Origin: Moorella sp. UBA4076
Lineage (GTDB): Bacteria; Bacillota; DSM-521; Neomoorellales; Neomoorellaceae
DNA length: 6,738 nt
Direction: 5' to 3'
Assembly: GCA_002383405.1 (NCBI GenBank)
Contig: DFYS01000086.1
Span: 1 to 6,738 of the forward strand
Under the pieces are notes generated by a model. The model did not search any database, was not told the origin of the DNA, and saw nothing but the letters and a program-made list of their open reading frames with translations. Made by a program: the position numbers and the translations under genes. Positions 5,614-6,738 of the stretch are shown piece after piece (position 1 is the first letter of the stretch; every line of letters begins with the position of its first letter).

Positions 5614-6720
5614 TTGGCTAAAATCTTAATCACCGGCGGCGCCGGGTTTATCGGCTCGCATATCGTCGAGGCGTGCCTGAAGGCAGGGTACGAAGTGGCG
5701 GTGGTCGATGACCTCTCCAGCGGCAAGCGGGAGAACCTGCCGCCGGGGGTGCCGCTTTACCAGGTGGATGTGGCGGCGGCAGCGGCGGTGCAGCAGGTTT
5801 TTGAACTGGTACGGCCGGAGCACATGGTCCACCAGGCGGCACAGATCGCGGTCAGTCGCTCGGTGCGGGAGCCGGCCTTTGACGCCCGGATCAATGTCCT
5901 GGGGCTATTGTATGTACTGGAGGCGGCAGTGCGGCAGGGAGTGCGTTCCCTGGTCTTTGCGTCCTCCGGCGGGGTGCTCTACGGTGATGTCTGGCAGCCG
6001 GCGGGCGAAGAGCACCCGGCGGCGCCGGTCTCACCCTATGGGATAGCCAAGCTTGCCGGGGAGATGTACCTGCAGTTTTTTGCCCGTGAATACGGCCTGC
6101 GCTGTGCGGCCCTGCGTTATGGTAATGTCTACGGCCCGCGGCAGGACCCCCACGGCGAGGCCGGGGTGGTCGCTATCTTCCTGCAGCGGCTGCTGGCCGG
6201 GGAAGCGCCGGTCATCAACGGTGACGGTAAATACATCCGCGACTACGTCTACGTAGCGGACGTGGCGCGGGCGAATCTTTTAGCTCTGGAGGGCGAGTGG
6301 CAGGGTTTCCGCGCTTACAACGTAGGTACGGGCCTGGGTACAGACGTGAATGAGCTGGAGAGGGGCCTGCGTCAGGCCCTGGCGGAGGCGCTGCGGGAGC
6401 AGAATGATCAGGATGATAAGATGAGCTGCGAGGCAGCCGGTGTCATGGTAGAGGGTGATTGTTGCAGCGCTGACAGGGATGGGGAGATTGAACCCGACTT
6501 TTCTCCCGACCAGAATGGGCGTCGCACCAGGGGCGCTGCCAGGGCCGGGGAGATGGAGCTCCCGGCAGCCGTCTACGGCCCGGCGCGGCCGGGGGACCTG
6601 CGCTCCAGCCTGCTGGACGCCGGCAAGATAGCGCAGGAACTGGGCTGGCGCCCGCAGGTTACCCTGGAAGACGGCCTGCGACATACCGCCGCCTGGTTTG
6701 CCACGAGAGAACATATATAA
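5614..6720 (+). CDS. NAD-dependent sugar-nucleotide epimerase (UDP-glucose 4-epimerase-like)
   Basis: From the TTG start the protein has 368 residues and is a member of the extended short-chain dehydrogenase/reductase family. The NAD-binding motif TGGAGFIGSH is at 7-16, with D32/D33 at the end of the second strand (VVDDLSSG) for ribose binding. The catalytic set is the serine pair 117-118 in FASSGG, Y142 in SPYGIAK and K146. RYGNVYGPRQDPHGEAGVV (168-186) and RDYVYVADVARA (209-220) are the usual substrate-side motifs, and the C-terminal YGPARPGDLRSSLLDAGKI and LGWRPQVTLEDGL are typical of GalE-like and related epimerases. Such enzymes interconvert UDP-sugars for cell-wall or exopolysaccharide synthesis in the cytoplasm; the exact substrate is not determined. 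About 55 residues (260-316) are inserted where relatives have a short loop. The gene is GC-rich, 29 nt after the preceding small gene, and its stop lies 18 nt before the window end. Confidence 0.88.
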   Translation: MAKILITGGAGFIGSHIVEACLKAGYEVAVVDDLSSGKRENLPPGVPLYQVDVAAAAAVQQVFELVRPEHMVHQAAQIAVSRSVREPAFDARINVLGLLYVLEAAVRQGVRSLVFASSGGVLYGDVWQPAGEEHPAAPVSPYGIAKLAGEMYLQFFAREYGLRCAALRYGNVYGPRQDPHGEAGVVAIFLQRLLAGEAPVINGDGKYIRDYVYVADVARANLLALEGEWQGFRAYNVGTGLGTDVNELERGLRQALAEALREQNDQDDKMSCEAAGVMVEGDCCSADRDGEIEPDFSPDQNGRRTRGAARAGEMELPAAVYGPARPGDLRSSLLDAGKIAQELGWRPQVTLEDGLRHTAAWFATREHI

Positions 6721-6738
6721 CGGGCCACCGGGCCGGGG

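Noticed and set aside
5648..6714. Several long open frames opposite to or out of frame with the epimerase (and similar ones across mtnA).
   Set aside because: High GC suppresses stop codons; these frames are Pro/Arg/Ala-rich, lack starts with binding sites and overlap genes with clear motifs.

Overview
The window looks like chromosome from a Gram-positive, probably thermophilic or anaerobic, clostridial Firmicute. Moorella and its relatives come to mind, but this is a guess. The reasons are strong AGGGAGG/GGGGGG-type ribosome binding sites, use of GTG and TTG starts, a GC-rich metabolic core with AT-rich inserts, a dense scatter of toxin-antitoxin genes and transposase debris, and family-level resemblance of the proteins. 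No rRNA, tRNA or CRISPR is visible.

Layout: (1) 97-1836 encodes a 579-residue SWIM zinc-finger protein with a long helical-repeat body. (2) 1837-2068 has no intact gene. Its minus strand carries what looks like a broken ribbon-helix-helix antitoxin. (3) 2067-2807 is a compact VapBC-type toxin-antitoxin operon: a sigma-A-like promoter, a near-perfect 11-bp inverted repeat lying across it, a GTG-started ribbon-helix-helix antitoxin, and a PIN-domain toxin overlapping it by 11 nt. (4) 2904-3965 is a complete mtnA (5-methylthioribose-1-phosphate isomerase, methionine salvage). (5) 3966-4315 holds the N-terminal remnant of a DDE transposase on the minus strand, with one in-frame stop and one frameshift. 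(6) 4316-5137 is an AT-rich TauE/SafE-family membrane permease. (7) 5138-5317 is AT-rich non-coding DNA. (8) 5318-5584 is an orphan protein with an antitoxin-like tail and no toxin after it. (9) 5614-6720 is a GC-rich NAD-dependent sugar-nucleotide epimerase with an unusual insertion of about 55 residues near its C-terminus.

The genes do not form one pathway. The picture is of housekeeping genes (mtnA, epimerase, SWIM protein) separated by mobile or selfish DNA in different states: one intact and apparently self-regulated toxin-antitoxin pair, two antitoxin relics or orphans, one dead transposase, and one permease of different base composition. I do not see a clearly new multi-gene system. 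The points most worth checking are the epimerase insertion, the operator-promoter overlap at vapBC, and the orphan antitoxin-like gene.
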